A stretch of 64,000 bases of DNA from Clostridium drakei (GTDB taxonomy: Bacteria; Bacillota; Clostridia; Clostridiales; Clostridiaceae): the NCBI RefSeq assembly GCF_000633595.2, contig NZ_JIBU02000008.1, positions 170,301-234,300 of the forward strand, given 5' to 3'. The notes beneath the pieces were generated by a model. It was not told the origin of the DNA, did not search any database, and was given only the letters and a program-made list of their open reading frames with translations. The position numbers and the translations under genes are program-made. How positions within the stretch are numbered: the stretch's first letter is position 1; each line of letters starts with the position of its first letter. Positions 9,178 through 16,622 of the stretch are shown here, piece after piece.

Positions 9178-9540
9178 ATGAAGAAACAAACAAGGATAAC
9201 AGCTGCAGTAGTATTAGCATTAGTAGTAATTATTGGTGGATACTATGGTTATCAGAAATATAGTCTTAATAAAAGAGTACAAACATCAGATAAGATGATG
9301 AAGGATAAGGGTATAAAGCAAAATAATACAGATAAATCTATAGTAGATGAGATATTAAAAAATGATACTGATTTAGAATATGCATACATAAGTCATAATG
9401 GTGAAACTATAATGTTAAACTTAAAGTTTAAAAAAGGAATACAGGATAAAGACAAATATTCAAAAGTAAGTAAATATATGGAGAAAGTTAGAGGACAATA
9501 CAAAGGTAAGAATGTAAATGCAACAATGATTCCTAATTAG
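9178..9540 (+). CDS. Small single-pass membrane protein, paralog of 17805 gene
   Basis: The start is ATG 9178, after AGGAGGTGA; the frame is open 27 bases further upstream but without a ribosome site. The 120-residue product has one N-terminal hydrophobic segment (VVLALVVIIGGYYGY, about residues 9-23) and then a lysine-rich extracytoplasmic part. The N-terminus is almost the same as that of the protein at 17805-18359 (MKKQT...VVIIGGYYGYQ), whereas the C-terminal half differs. The C-terminal half instead weakly resembles the lipoprotein at 35805-36161 (both have a KYxEKVRGQYKGKNVN-like stretch near the end). The function is unknown. Its place between S-layer-type cassettes suggests a cell-surface role. 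Confidence 0.7.
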   Translation: MKKQTRITAAVVLALVVIIGGYYGYQKYSLNKRVQTSDKMMKDKGIKQNNTDKSIVDEILKNDTDLEYAYISHNGETIMLNLKFKKGIQDKDKYSKVSKYMEKVRGQYKGKNVNATMIPN

Positions 9541-9615
9541 TATTTGTGATATTTAGAATAAAATTATATTTGAATCAGAGAAATGGATAGCACAAGTTGT
9601 TATCCTTATTTTTAT

Positions 9616-9753
9616 TTCACTGCAAAATAATAAGAAAATACACTGCATAAAAATTCTCTAGATATGGTAGAAAGCAAAATGCTACTAATAGCAACAGTTC
9701 GTGTCAAATTACATGCCTAAATTTTCACTGCATAATCTAAATAATGCAGTGAA
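9616..9753. repeat. Three CACTGCA repeats ending in a palindrome
   Basis: TTCACTGCA (9616-9624), CACTGCAT (9641-9648) and TTCACTGCAT (9724-9733) are direct repeats. The third is paired with ATGCAGTGAA (9744-9753), giving a perfect 10-bp inverted repeat around a 10-base centre. They lie before the gene at 9835 and could be its operator sites or a recombination site. No ORF lies in 9541-9834. Confidence 0.5.
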
Positions 9754-9834
9754 CTAACCTGTAACAAGCCTAAAATCAAACTTATATTATTCCTTTGAAT
9801 AATAAAATTATAATTCAAGGAGGAATATAATAAT

Positions 9835-10440
9835 ATGAACACATCAAAGAACACTTCAATCATTAGTAAATTCATAACTAAGGAGATAGAACACATCTAT
9901 CAAAGATACAACAGTATTCCAGAAGATGAGCTAAACAATGTAAAACAATTCATAGAGATACTAGAAAAAAATCATCTAAATTTTGATCCCTATAGAAGCT
10001 ATGCTGCTACAAAAGCAACTGCTGAAATATGTGCTGAATTAGAGGATATAGACATTATAAGACTATATTTATTCATACTGGATGATTTAGGACTAGACAT
10101 AAAAGCAGAAGATACTAAAGAAGTATATATGGATTTAATTGAAAAAGGCTATTGTAAAATTCCAGGGTACTACTTATATAAAGATGAGGAAACAATGAAG
10201 GAATTAGCTAGAGATGAACTAGATTGTAAGCTAGATGACACTGAGCAAGTAGCAGATATGTTTGATGCAGAAGACCTAGCTAATCTATGGGTATTCGGAA
10301 CTTCAAAACAGGAAGCAGCAAAACAATACATGAGGGACAATGAGTGGTGGGAAATACTAGGCTGTGAGCAAGGAGAGGAAGGATACACTGACTATTATGG
10401 TGATATGATCTACTACAGCTTAACTGGTGAGGAGGTGTAG
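9835..10440 (+). CDS. Acidic hypothetical protein, accessory-element type
   Basis: A 201-residue protein starting at ATG after CAAGGAGGAA. I do not recognise the family. It is strikingly acidic (for example ELEDIDII, DELDCKLDDTEQ and MFDAEDLANL), with aromatic residues towards the C-terminus (NEWWEILG, YTDYYGDMIYY). It has no signal peptide or membrane segment, so it should be cytoplasmic. It is followed within 3 bp by a 44-codon ORF and is probably cotranscribed with it. Small acidic proteins of mobile elements sometimes act as DNA mimics against restriction; that is only a possibility here, since no ArdA or Ocr motif is visible. The upstream CACTGCA repeats may control it. Confidence 0.65.
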   Translation: MNTSKNTSIISKFITKEIEHIYQRYNSIPEDELNNVKQFIEILEKNHLNFDPYRSYAATKATAEICAELEDIDIIRLYLFILDDLGLDIKAEDTKEVYMDLIEKGYCKIPGYYLYKDEETMKELARDELDCKLDDTEQVADMFDAEDLANLWVFGTSKQEAAKQYMRDNEWWEILGCEQGEEGYTDYYGDMIYYSLTGEEV

Positions 10441-10443
10441 TAA

Positions 10444-10578
10444 ATGATTAAGATAGCATATAGAAAGAAAATAGAATCTATTAATTACCTACCACTAGAG
10501 GTTGTAAGTGTAGTATCAGAAATAGCAGCTATATTAGATGATAACTATGGAGAAGAAAGAAATGCAGATGATGAATAG
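10444..10578 (+). CDS. Small 44-residue protein
   Basis: ATG 10444 follows GAGGAGGTG at the end of the previous gene, so translation is probably coupled. The product MIKIAYRKKIESINYLPLEV... has a basic N-terminus and an acidic tail (DDNYGEERNADDE). The family is unknown. The stop codon overlaps the beginning of the R2 element. Confidence 0.6.
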   Translation: MIKIAYRKKIESINYLPLEVVSVVSEIAAILDDNYGEERNADDE

Positions 10579-10765
10579 CTCGGAAAAACTTTCCTCGCAA
10601 AGGGGTCAGACCCTTGGGGAAATATGTAAATAACAAATTAAAGGAGAGGAAGGAAAATACAGCCTTTCATATACCATAGTCAAGGTCACACACTGGCTGA
10701 AAACTAAATAATTAAATCAAAACTGAGAGTATCTTTAGAGATTCTCTTTTATTCTTTTTTGGGTG
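10577..10765 (+). repeat. Cassette 3' element R2 with terminator
   Basis: This copy begins GCTCGGAAAAACTTTCCTCG and AAAGGGGTCAGACCC, then AAAGGAGAGGAAGGAAAATACAGCC (10640-10664), GTCACACACTGGCTGAAAA, and the terminator hairpin GAGAGTATCT / AGAGATTCTC followed by TTTTATTCTTTTTTG (10725-10760). The first part is nearly the same as R3 (11135-11232) and the last part matches R1 and the reversed R4. Here no S-layer ORF precedes it, which suggests a cassette was lost. Confidence 0.7.
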
Positions 10766-10858
10766 AATAAATTCCTATTTAGCGAAATTATAATCCACTA
10801 CTTGAAGTTACACTATATTGGTGATAAAATGTGTTTATAAATTAATGGTGGTGAAAAA

Positions 10859-11098
10859 ATGGATAAAGAAACGAAACAGATGTTTGAACTTATTTTACAA
10901 AAACTAAACAACATGGAGAAAAGACAGGAGAATATGGAAATAAGGCAGGATGAAATATATTCTGTAGTAAAATCAATAGAACATAGCAATAATGTAAGGA
11001 AAGCAGAAATAGATAATTTGATTTATAAAGTAGCACATGTTGAAGGAACAATTAATGGTGTAGGCGAATTAATTGAAAAAAGAAGATCAATTAAATAG
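10859..11098 (+). CDS. Small coiled-coil protein
   Basis: A 79-residue protein starting at ATG after TGGTGGTGAAAAA. It is built almost wholly of charged heptads (MFELILQKLNNMEKRQENME...), so a coiled coil is predicted. No enzyme motif or membrane segment is seen. A related, broken copy follows at 11307-11543, with a related leader (TTTAGCGAA... and GGTGGTGAAAA before each ATG). The function is unknown. Confidence 0.65.
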   Translation: MDKETKQMFELILQKLNNMEKRQENMEIRQDEIYSVVKSIEHSNNVRKAEIDNLIYKVAHVEGTINGVGELIEKRRSIK

Positions 11099-11108
11099 TT
11101 GATATATT

Positions 11109-11131
11109 TAGGAGGGTAACCTCTTTTTTTT
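11109..11131 (+). terminator. Short Rho-independent terminator
   Basis: The short stem AGGAGG / CCTCT around GTAA is followed by eight to nine T residues, 10 bp after the stop of the coiled-coil gene. Confidence 0.6.
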
Positions 11132-11134
11132 TAG

Positions 11135-11232
11135 CAAGCTCGGAAAAACTTCCTCGTAAAGGTGTCAGACCCTTGGGAGAACATGTAAGCAAAAGAGAGG
11201 AAGAAAGTACAGCCTTCCTTCTTCCATTGTCC
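11135..11232 (+). repeat. Partial cassette 3' element R3
   Basis: GCTCGGAAAAACTTCCTCG, AAAGGTGTCAGACCC and the hairpin AGAGGAAGAAAGTACAGCCTTCC-TTCT (11193-11223) match the first half of R2. The second half with the terminator is missing. Confidence 0.65.
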
Positions 11233-11306
11233 ATTTAGCGAAGTTAGAAATTTACTTAGGATACGATTAAATTGATGTTAATATTAAAAATATAGGTGGT
11301 GAAAAG

Positions 11307-11543
11307 ATGGATAATGAAATTTTACATTTATTAAAAACTATTAATAATAAGCTTGATGAACATACGCAAATATTTAGATTTTTAGAACATACAAGTGAAG
11401 TTCATAAGTCATAAATAGATAAAGTTAATTATGCTGTTACAAGACTTGAAGGGGAAGTTAAAGGGATAAGAGAAGATCTTACAGCAGTAGAAATGATAAC
11501 GTCAAAAAAAGAAAAAGTACCCCTAGAGATACTCTAAATTAAG
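11307..11543 (+). pseudogene. Broken paralog of the small coiled-coil gene
   Basis: The reading frame from ATG 11307 (after AGGTGGTGAAAAG) has an in-frame TAA at 11412-11414 and then continues to 11543. The parts on both sides align with the intact protein at 10859-11098: FLEHTSEVHKS-stop-IDKVNYAVTRLEGEV matches SIEHSNNVRKAEIDNLIYKVAHVEGTI. The stop replaces the Glu codon of the intact copy. A short 35-residue product is possible. Confidence 0.7.
11514..11538 (-). terminator. Reversed R-type terminator hairpin
   Basis: AAGTACCCCTAGAGATACTCT here is the reverse complement of the R1 terminator core (9051-9074). It lies between the converging coiled-coil pseudogene and the - strand gene at 11545, and is probably another remnant of an R element in reverse orientation. 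Confidence 0.55.
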
Positions 11544-11544
11544 T

Positions 11545-11976
11545 TTATTTATTTACTTCAAATGGTTTTTCTTCTACTATATTTCCATCATAGGATGCTT
11601 GAAGTATGTATTCTCCTCCATTTTTAACTTCTATGGGTTGTATAGGGTATTCTAGCTTCTTATTATATGTCTTAAGTTCTTTAGAGTATATTTTATTTTT
11701 ACCATCCTTGGATTTAACCACTATGGAAATAGTGCTATCTTTACTAAAATCCTTTTTTGATACTATATCGTAATAGACTACATCACCTAATTTAAATTTG
11801 TTTTTCTCTTCTTTTATTCTCATTTTATCATTAAATGTACTTCCAACTCTGATATTAAAATAATTGCTAGATTTTTTTATATTAAAAGATTCTTTATTAT
11901 TAATAAACAATCCAGCACCAATCCCTATAATCAATAATATTATTAAAACTAATATCGTTTTAGTTCTTTTTTTCAC
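11545..11976 (-). CDS. Membrane-anchored hypothetical protein
   Basis: The likely start is GTG at 11976, which follows GGAGGTAATAATT; the frame itself opens at 11991 with an ATG that overlaps the ribosome site. The product has about 143 residues. One hydrophobic segment (TILVLIILLIIGIGAGLFI) acts as a signal anchor, and a ~110-residue extracytoplasmic part is predicted to be beta-rich (GDVVYYDIVSK, YILQASYDGNIVEE), similar in feel to a single Ig-like or intracellular-proteinase-inhibitor-like fold. No family is recognised with confidence. It is transcribed in the same direction as the - strand S-layer-type ORF, downstream of it and its 3' element. Confidence 0.65.
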   Translation of the reverse strand: MKKRTKTILVLIILLIIGIGAGLFINNKESFNIKKSSNYFNIRVGSTFNDKMRIKEEKNKFKLGDVVYYDIVSKKDFSKDSTISIVVKSKDGKNKIYSKELKTYNKKLEYPIQPIEVKNGGEYILQASYDGNIVEEKPFEVNK

Positions 11977-12164
11977 AATTATTACCTCCATATAGTTTCT
12001 ATGTTATGATTTATATGTGTATATTTTAAAGCAATACTATCATTTAATAGCTTACCTTGTTGTAGCTTTACCTATGTTATCATCTTTTATTATGCTTCTT
12101 ATATATCCAACTTAATCACATTATTATTTATTAGATTATTCAATTTATAATTTTAATATAGATT

Positions 12165-12311
12165 CCTCAAAAAGAATAGAAGAGCACCATAAATAGGTAC
12201 TCTATTTTTAATGTGATTATTTAATTTTTCAGCCAGTGTGTGATCTGACTATTTTGTGATGTTTGGATGTGATTTCATTTAAATCAGAGAAGGAAGGTTT
12301 CCCTTCCCCTT
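12165..12311 (-). repeat. Cassette 3' element R4 (reverse) with terminator
   Basis: Read on the - strand, this has GGGGAAGGGAAACCTTCC, then AGATCACACACTGGCTGAAAA, then the stem AGAGTACC / GGTGCTCT followed by TCTATTCTTTTTG. The order and words match R1 and R2. It begins 4 bp after the stop of the - strand S-layer-type ORF, exactly as R1 follows the + strand ORF. The remainder of the gap (11992-12164) shows nothing else. Confidence 0.7.
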
Positions 12312-12314
12312 ATA

Positions 12315-15300
12315 TTATTGAGCTGTTACTACATATCCTGATGCAGATGAAGCATTTCTGCTTATCTTGTTACCGGATGCATCTACTGCTGTTTGAGTAG
12401 TATCGCCAGCAACTACATTAATTGTAGTAATTCCAGCATCAAATACTGCATTAGCATCAAGTTTAATAACAACTTGACCATTTACTACTTTAGCAACTGG
12501 AGCTGTACCAAAGCTATATCCACTTGATAAAGCAAAGTTGTTAGCAATTGCAGCTGCGTCCATATCTGCTGCATTTACTTTTTCACCAAATGATACAATT
12601 ATTACTTTATCAGTTCCAGCTCCTGCTGTACCGTTTGTATAATCATAAGTTGTACTGTAAGTAGCTCCTGTTATTGAAGGTCTTGTTGTATCTGCACTTG
12701 TTACAGTTTTAGCTGTTCCATTTCCGTCTGCTACTACTGTCCAAGTATTTCTAACTGGATTATTTGTTCCCGCTTTTACAGTAAGACCTCTTAAGTAAGA
12801 TAATGCTGCTGTTGCATCAAGGTCAATACCATTTCCACCAAGAGTTATTGTTACTGAATCTGCTCCTGCGTAAGCAAACGTTGCAGCATCGCCTACGCTT
12901 GTACCTGCTGGCAACACAAATGTATCTGTTGCAGCTGTTCCAGCAGTCATACTAGCTACAGCTACTCCATTTGGATCTAAGTTTTGATCAAATACTACTG
13001 TAAGAGTATCTCCAGCACTTACTTTTCCATCATTATTGGCATCTGCATATACTGCGGATTTAACAGCTGGTGCAGCTGTTGCAGCTGTTGGTGCTGTCAA
13101 TACTTGTTTGTTTTCATCAGTTGTTCCTACATTAGTTGTGTTATCGTAGAATTTAATTGCTGTTTGTCCAGCTTTAATTCCTATTTTATCCCCAAGTGCT
13201 GCTGTATATCCTGTTCCAAGTGAAACTTTCAATTGGTTAGCATAATCTCCAGGTGTTACTGTTATGTTACCTGTTCCAAGATCATGGTTGTTATTGTTAG
13301 TGAATATTACATCATGAACTCCTGACACATTTCCATTAACTACTACAGGTTTATCAAATGTAACTACAAATGTATCTCCAGCATTCATTCCTGCCGCTCC
13401 ATTATCAATAAATGCTGTATTTTGATCAGTTGTATTTGTTGCAGTAATTGCTGAATCTGTTAATGCTGGTGCTGCTAAAGCAACTCCTGTTGTTAATGCT
13501 TGTGAATCTGCATAAGCATAAGTGCTTGTCATTACAGCTCCGCCTACTTTAGCTGCTATGTTTTTAATACCAATCTTATATGATGAATTAGATAATGTTA
13601 ATGGAGTAGCTGAGTGCAGATATACTGTTTGTTGATCTGATAATAAAGTAGCACTATCAAAATTAAATGTAACAGTTGAATCAGATACTAAATATGCAAT
13701 ATAGTTAGATACTGTTTCAGCTGTAGTTTTGTCAACCACCTGGTCAAATTTAACTTTTACATAGTTTGAACCATCAGCTGTTCTTATTGAAGCAGCTGGT
13801 GCTGCTGCTGGTGTCGCAACATAAGTAACTGGTACTTTATTAGCAACTGGTACTGCAAATGTTGAAAGACCGCCTTGGTCAGTAACTGCTCCTGCTGTAA
13901 CTGTTAAGTAAACTTTATCAGTTCCAGCCTTAACACCTGCTGTTTCTATTTCAGAATATTCAGCTTGAGAAGTTCCATTTGCATGAGTATTTATTAATGT
14001 ATAAGTTAAAGTTTTTCCATCATTTGTTATTTCTTCAGAAGCAATTGCTAATGGTGTAGCTGCATCTGTTCCTATAACTCCTGCTAATGTATCATTTACG
14101 TATAATGATAATTTTGTACTATCATCTGCATCAACTCTTACATCTTTGTTGAATGTAACTTTTAATTTGTGATCAGCTTCTGTGTATTGGGTTGAAACTA
14201 TTGAAAGAGCTGTCTTCTTTAATGTAACTATTCCACTGTAATCTTTTTCTACAAATTGTACTGGTGTAGTTGCTGCAGTTTCGATATCAGTTACATTTTC
14301 TAAATTTTGAGTTCCATCAAGTGTAATTCTTAATTTAGGTTGTTCTATAGTTATAGCTTCTAATGCTCTAGCAGTAGTTTGGTCTACAACTACAGTTACA
14401 GTGGCACTATTAACTGGTGTTACTAAAGATCCATTGATGTTTGCCCATGTATCTCCAGATGTAGTTTGAACTTTAACTTTATTTGCTCCTAAAGCAGTTG
14501 CAAATTTAGCTACATTTATTGGTTCTGAGAATGTAAATGTCATTCTGTTAGTTGTATCATCATATGAAACAGCTGATACTGTTGGTACTGCTGTAACTAC
14601 TGGTGTTACTGTGCCTGCTGCTGAAGTTGTAAATGCAGCATCTCCTAATACTATTTGAGGGTTATCTCCTAATGCATTGATTGCATCTATAGTTGCTTGC
14701 GCTGGACTTATTGTTCTTGTTATTGTTCCTGTACCACCAATTCCTACATAATCAGCAGCCTTTAATAGAACTTTATTTGTTCCAACTTGTACATAAACTG
14801 CATCATCAGCTGGAGTTCCTGAAACAGCTTTGTCAAATGTTAAAGATATTTGTCCATTTCCTCTGTTATAAGTTGCACTTACAACATTTGCTGCAGCTGT
14901 ATCTGGTGTCAATGTTCCATTAAATTCCATTGGAGAAGCAGCTACTATGGTATTAGCAACTGTTGCTCTATCATCTACACCTGTTGCATACAATATATAT
15001 CCAGCATTTGCAAGTCCACCTTGTGGGAAGCCTGCTACGCTTGCACCAGCTGAAATTGTGAATTTAATTTGAGTCTTATCTGTATTAGCAAATGCTGCTA
15101 CTGCATTTAGGTCAGTTGCTGCACTTGTTCCAACAAAGTTATTTGTTGTTCCATTAGTTTTGTTATATAATGAGTATTTTCCTGCTACTGTTAATGCAGT
15201 GTCAGCCACTGGTTCACTAAATGTAACAAGTACTGTTTTATTATTTAGTGCTTCAACTTTTGATATTTCAGGTTTCTTGAAATCGAAGTTCGAAGCTGTG

Positions 15301-15533
15301 CATCCATTAACTGTTAATGAACCTTCTTGTCCAGTTAATGATATTGATAATTTAGCAGTTTTAGCTGTAGAATCTACAGTTACAGCTGTTGGATTAACTG
15401 CTGCTGTTCCGTTTACAGATATTGAATAGTTTGTTACATTTCCTGCTGCAGTAACATCAAATCCTGTTGGTAATGTTACTGTTACTGTTGTTGTGGTAAT
15501 AGCACTTATATTTCCATTTTTTAAACCATATTT
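12315..15533 (-). CDS. Headless S-layer-type Ig-like repeat protein, copy 2
   Basis: The open frame runs from the stop at 15534-15536 to 12315, about 1072 codons. A GTG at 15209 gives a 964-residue ORF, but 108 codons upstream are clearly coding and homologous to copy 1: NGNISAITTTVTVTLPTGF matches GSVSAITATSATVTL, and FDFKKPEISKVEALNNKTV matches YDFKVPEIKNVEIRDDQHI. No ATG, GTG or TTG start occurs in that extension, and there is no signal peptide or wall anchor. The rest is Ig-like/SbsA domains with FSEPINVAKF, FDKPVVVNGN and FNKDVRVDADD-type strands and an Ala/Thr-rich composition. The gene is therefore headless: either a silent cassette awaiting fusion to an expressed 5' end, or a truncated gene. 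The frame is otherwise intact. Confidence 0.75.
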   Translation of the reverse strand, partial: KYGLKNGNISAITTTTVTVTLPTGFDVTAAGNVTNYSISVNGTAAVNPTAVTVDSTAKTAKLSISLTGQEGSLTVNGCTASNFDFKKPEISKVEALNNKTVLVTFSEPVADTALTVAGKYSLYNKTNGTTNNFVGTSAATDLNAVAAFANTDKTQIKFTISAGASVAGFPQGGLANAGYILYATGVDDRATVANTIVAASPMEFNGTLTPDTAAANVVSATYNRGNGQISLTFDKAVSGTPADDAVYVQVGTNKVLLKAADYVGIGGTGTITRTISPAQATIDAINALGDNPQIVLGDAAFTTSAAGTVTPVVTAVPTVSAVSYDDTTNRMTFTFSEPINVAKFATALGANKVKVQTTSGDTWANINGSLVTPVNSATVTVVVDQTTARALEAITIEQPKLRITLDGTQNLENVTDIETAATTPVQFVEKDYSGIVTLKKTALSIVSTQYTEADHKLKVTFNKDVRVDADDSTKLSLYVNDTLAGVIGTDAATPLAIASEEITNDGKTLTYTLINTHANGTSQAEYSEIETAGVKAGTDKVYLTVTAGAVTDQGGLSTFAVPVANKVPVTYVATPAAAPAASIRTADGSNYVKVKFDQVVDKTTAETVSNYIAYLVSDSTVTFNFDSATLLSDQQTVYLHSATPLTLSNSSYKIGIKNIAAKVGGAVMTSTYAYADSQALTTGVALAAPALTDSAITATNTTDQNTAFIDNGAAGMNAGDTFVVTFDKPVVVNGNVSGVHDVIFTNNNNHDLGTGNITVTPGDYANQLKVSLGTGYTAALGDKIGIKAGQTAIKFYDNTTNVGTTDENKQVLTAPTAATAAPAVKSAVYADANNDGKVSAGDTLTVVFDQNLDPNGVAVASMTAGTAATDTFVLPAGTSVGDAATFAYAGADSVTITLGGNGIDLDATAALSYLRGLTVKAGTNNPVRNTWTVVADGNGTAKTVTSADTTRPSITGATYSTTYDYTNGTAGAGTDKVIIVSFGEKVNAADMDAAAIANNFALSSGYSFGTAPVAKVVNGQVVIKLDANAVFDAGITTINVVAGDTTQTAVDASGNKISRNASSASGYVVTAQ

Positions 15534-15544
15534 TTACATCCTAA

Positions 15545-15575
15545 AAATGGCAGTATAGCTTGTACTATACCATTT
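15545..15575. repeat. Inverted repeat at head of copy 2
   Basis: AAATGG-cag-TATAG (15545-15558) pairs with CTATA-CCATTT (15565-15575) around CTTGTA, with a 3-base bulge. On the - strand it reads ATAGTACAAG in the middle and shares AGTACAA with the centre of the inverted repeat before copy 1 (4995-5030). It lies just before the first codons of the headless ORF. The following 15576-15749 is extremely A/T-rich and shows no gene. Confidence 0.5.
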
Positions 15576-15749
15576 GAATATTTAAAACATTTATTAATCA
15601 TATATTATATTAATGAATTGTAATTCTTGCATTGATAAATATTTATTAAATATTTAATAAATTAAAAATATTGTTTTATTATAAAAATAAATAAATAATA
15701 AATATTAAAATATAAAATATTATAAAAAGCAAGTAACTGACGAAAAAAT

Positions 15750-15778
15750 AAATGCTATAGTTGATATATAGCATTTTT
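15750..15778. terminator. Bidirectional terminator
   Basis: AAATGCTATA (15750-15759) and TATAGCATTT (15767-15776) form a perfect 10-bp stem with a 7-base loop. T runs on both sides allow termination of the - strand repeat-HTH gene (stop at 15801) and of any + strand transcript. Confidence 0.75.
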
Positions 15779-15800
15779 GTAAAATAATATATAAATTTTC

Positions 15801-16604
15801 TTATGATAAAAATAAAGCGTTAATTTCATTTTCATAGCCATATTTTTTTAGAAATTCTATTACAGCTATTTCAAATATTTCTCTTTGGCTTATATTTTTT
15901 TCTTTGCTGAATTCTTTAACAAGCTGTGAAAGAGAATGAGACATACATAATGATTTGGTTATGGTAATGCCACCTATAGAATATCTTGGAAGAGTAGAGT
16001 TTGTGCATAAAAGCTCTGCTAGTTTTTCCTTATTTTTATTTATCATTTCAAGCATAGGAAGCAGTGTTTCTAATTTATCTAATTCATTAGGTAGTACGTT
16101 TTCAATTTCACTAGAATGATTATCAAAATTATAGTCTTCTACAGTTTCTTTAAAATCAATGTGTTCTTCAGATGGAAGTTTACCTTTTAAAAGAATATAG
16201 TTATGCTTTTCAGGTGACCATACATAGCCCTTTGATTTCATGTAGGTAGCCATAGCTCTGTGATCAGCCATACCTGATTTTTTAGCTATTTCCAGTGGTT
16301 CAAGTCCAGCATTAAAAAGGGAAATTATTTTTTCTGTTTTGCTGAAGCTTGGAGATTCATAGTCTATATTTGTATTAGAATTAATTTTTTTTGTGTAAAT
16401 TTGTTTTTCAGAATCCCAAAAATAACCTCTTCTTCTCATGTACATATCTAAGGTTCTATAGTTTTTGTGATTAAGTTTAACTGCTAAATCCTCTCTAGTT
16501 ATACCTTGCATGAGGCATTTTTGTATATATTCATCATCATATTCATTTTTTTCTGAATTACTTAAAGCTGCAGCAGATTCTGTAATTCCATTATAAAATT
16601 CCAT
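15801..16604 (-). CDS. Recombinase-linked repeat-HTH protein, copy 2
   Basis: The start is ATG 16604, eight bases after AAGGAG; the frame also offers GTG at 16613. The product (267 residues) is a clear paralog of the protein at 3089-3841. Two repeats carry the YMxxKxYxW signature (MYMRRRGYFW and TYMKSKGYVW). The C-terminal block has EFSKEKNISQREIFEIAVIE against EFSNEKNITQRQILEVALIE in copy 1. The recombinase stop is 18 bp upstream, so both probably lie in one transcript. The amino acid sequences have diverged well (roughly half identical by eye), so this is an old duplication or a separately acquired family, not a recent copy. The biochemical role is unknown. Confidence 0.6.
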   Translation of the reverse strand: MEFYNGITESAAALSNSEKNEYDDEYIQKCLMQGITREDLAVKLNHKNYRTLDMYMRRRGYFWDSEKQIYTKKINSNTNIDYESPSFSKTEKIISLFNAGLEPLEIAKKSGMADHRAMATYMKSKGYVWSPEKHNYILLKGKLPSEEHIDFKETVEDYNFDNHSSEIENVLPNELDKLETLLPMLEMINKNKEKLAELLCTNSTLPRYSIGGITITKSLCMSHSLSQLVKEFSKEKNISQREIFEIAVIEFLKKYGYENEINALFLS

Positions 16605-16622
16605 TAAATTCACTCCTTGTTG

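Noticed and set aside
15160..15429. + strand ORF of 89 codons opposite the head of S-layer copy 2
   Set aside because: It is the antisense shadow of the homologous coding frame on the - strand, with no ribosome site.
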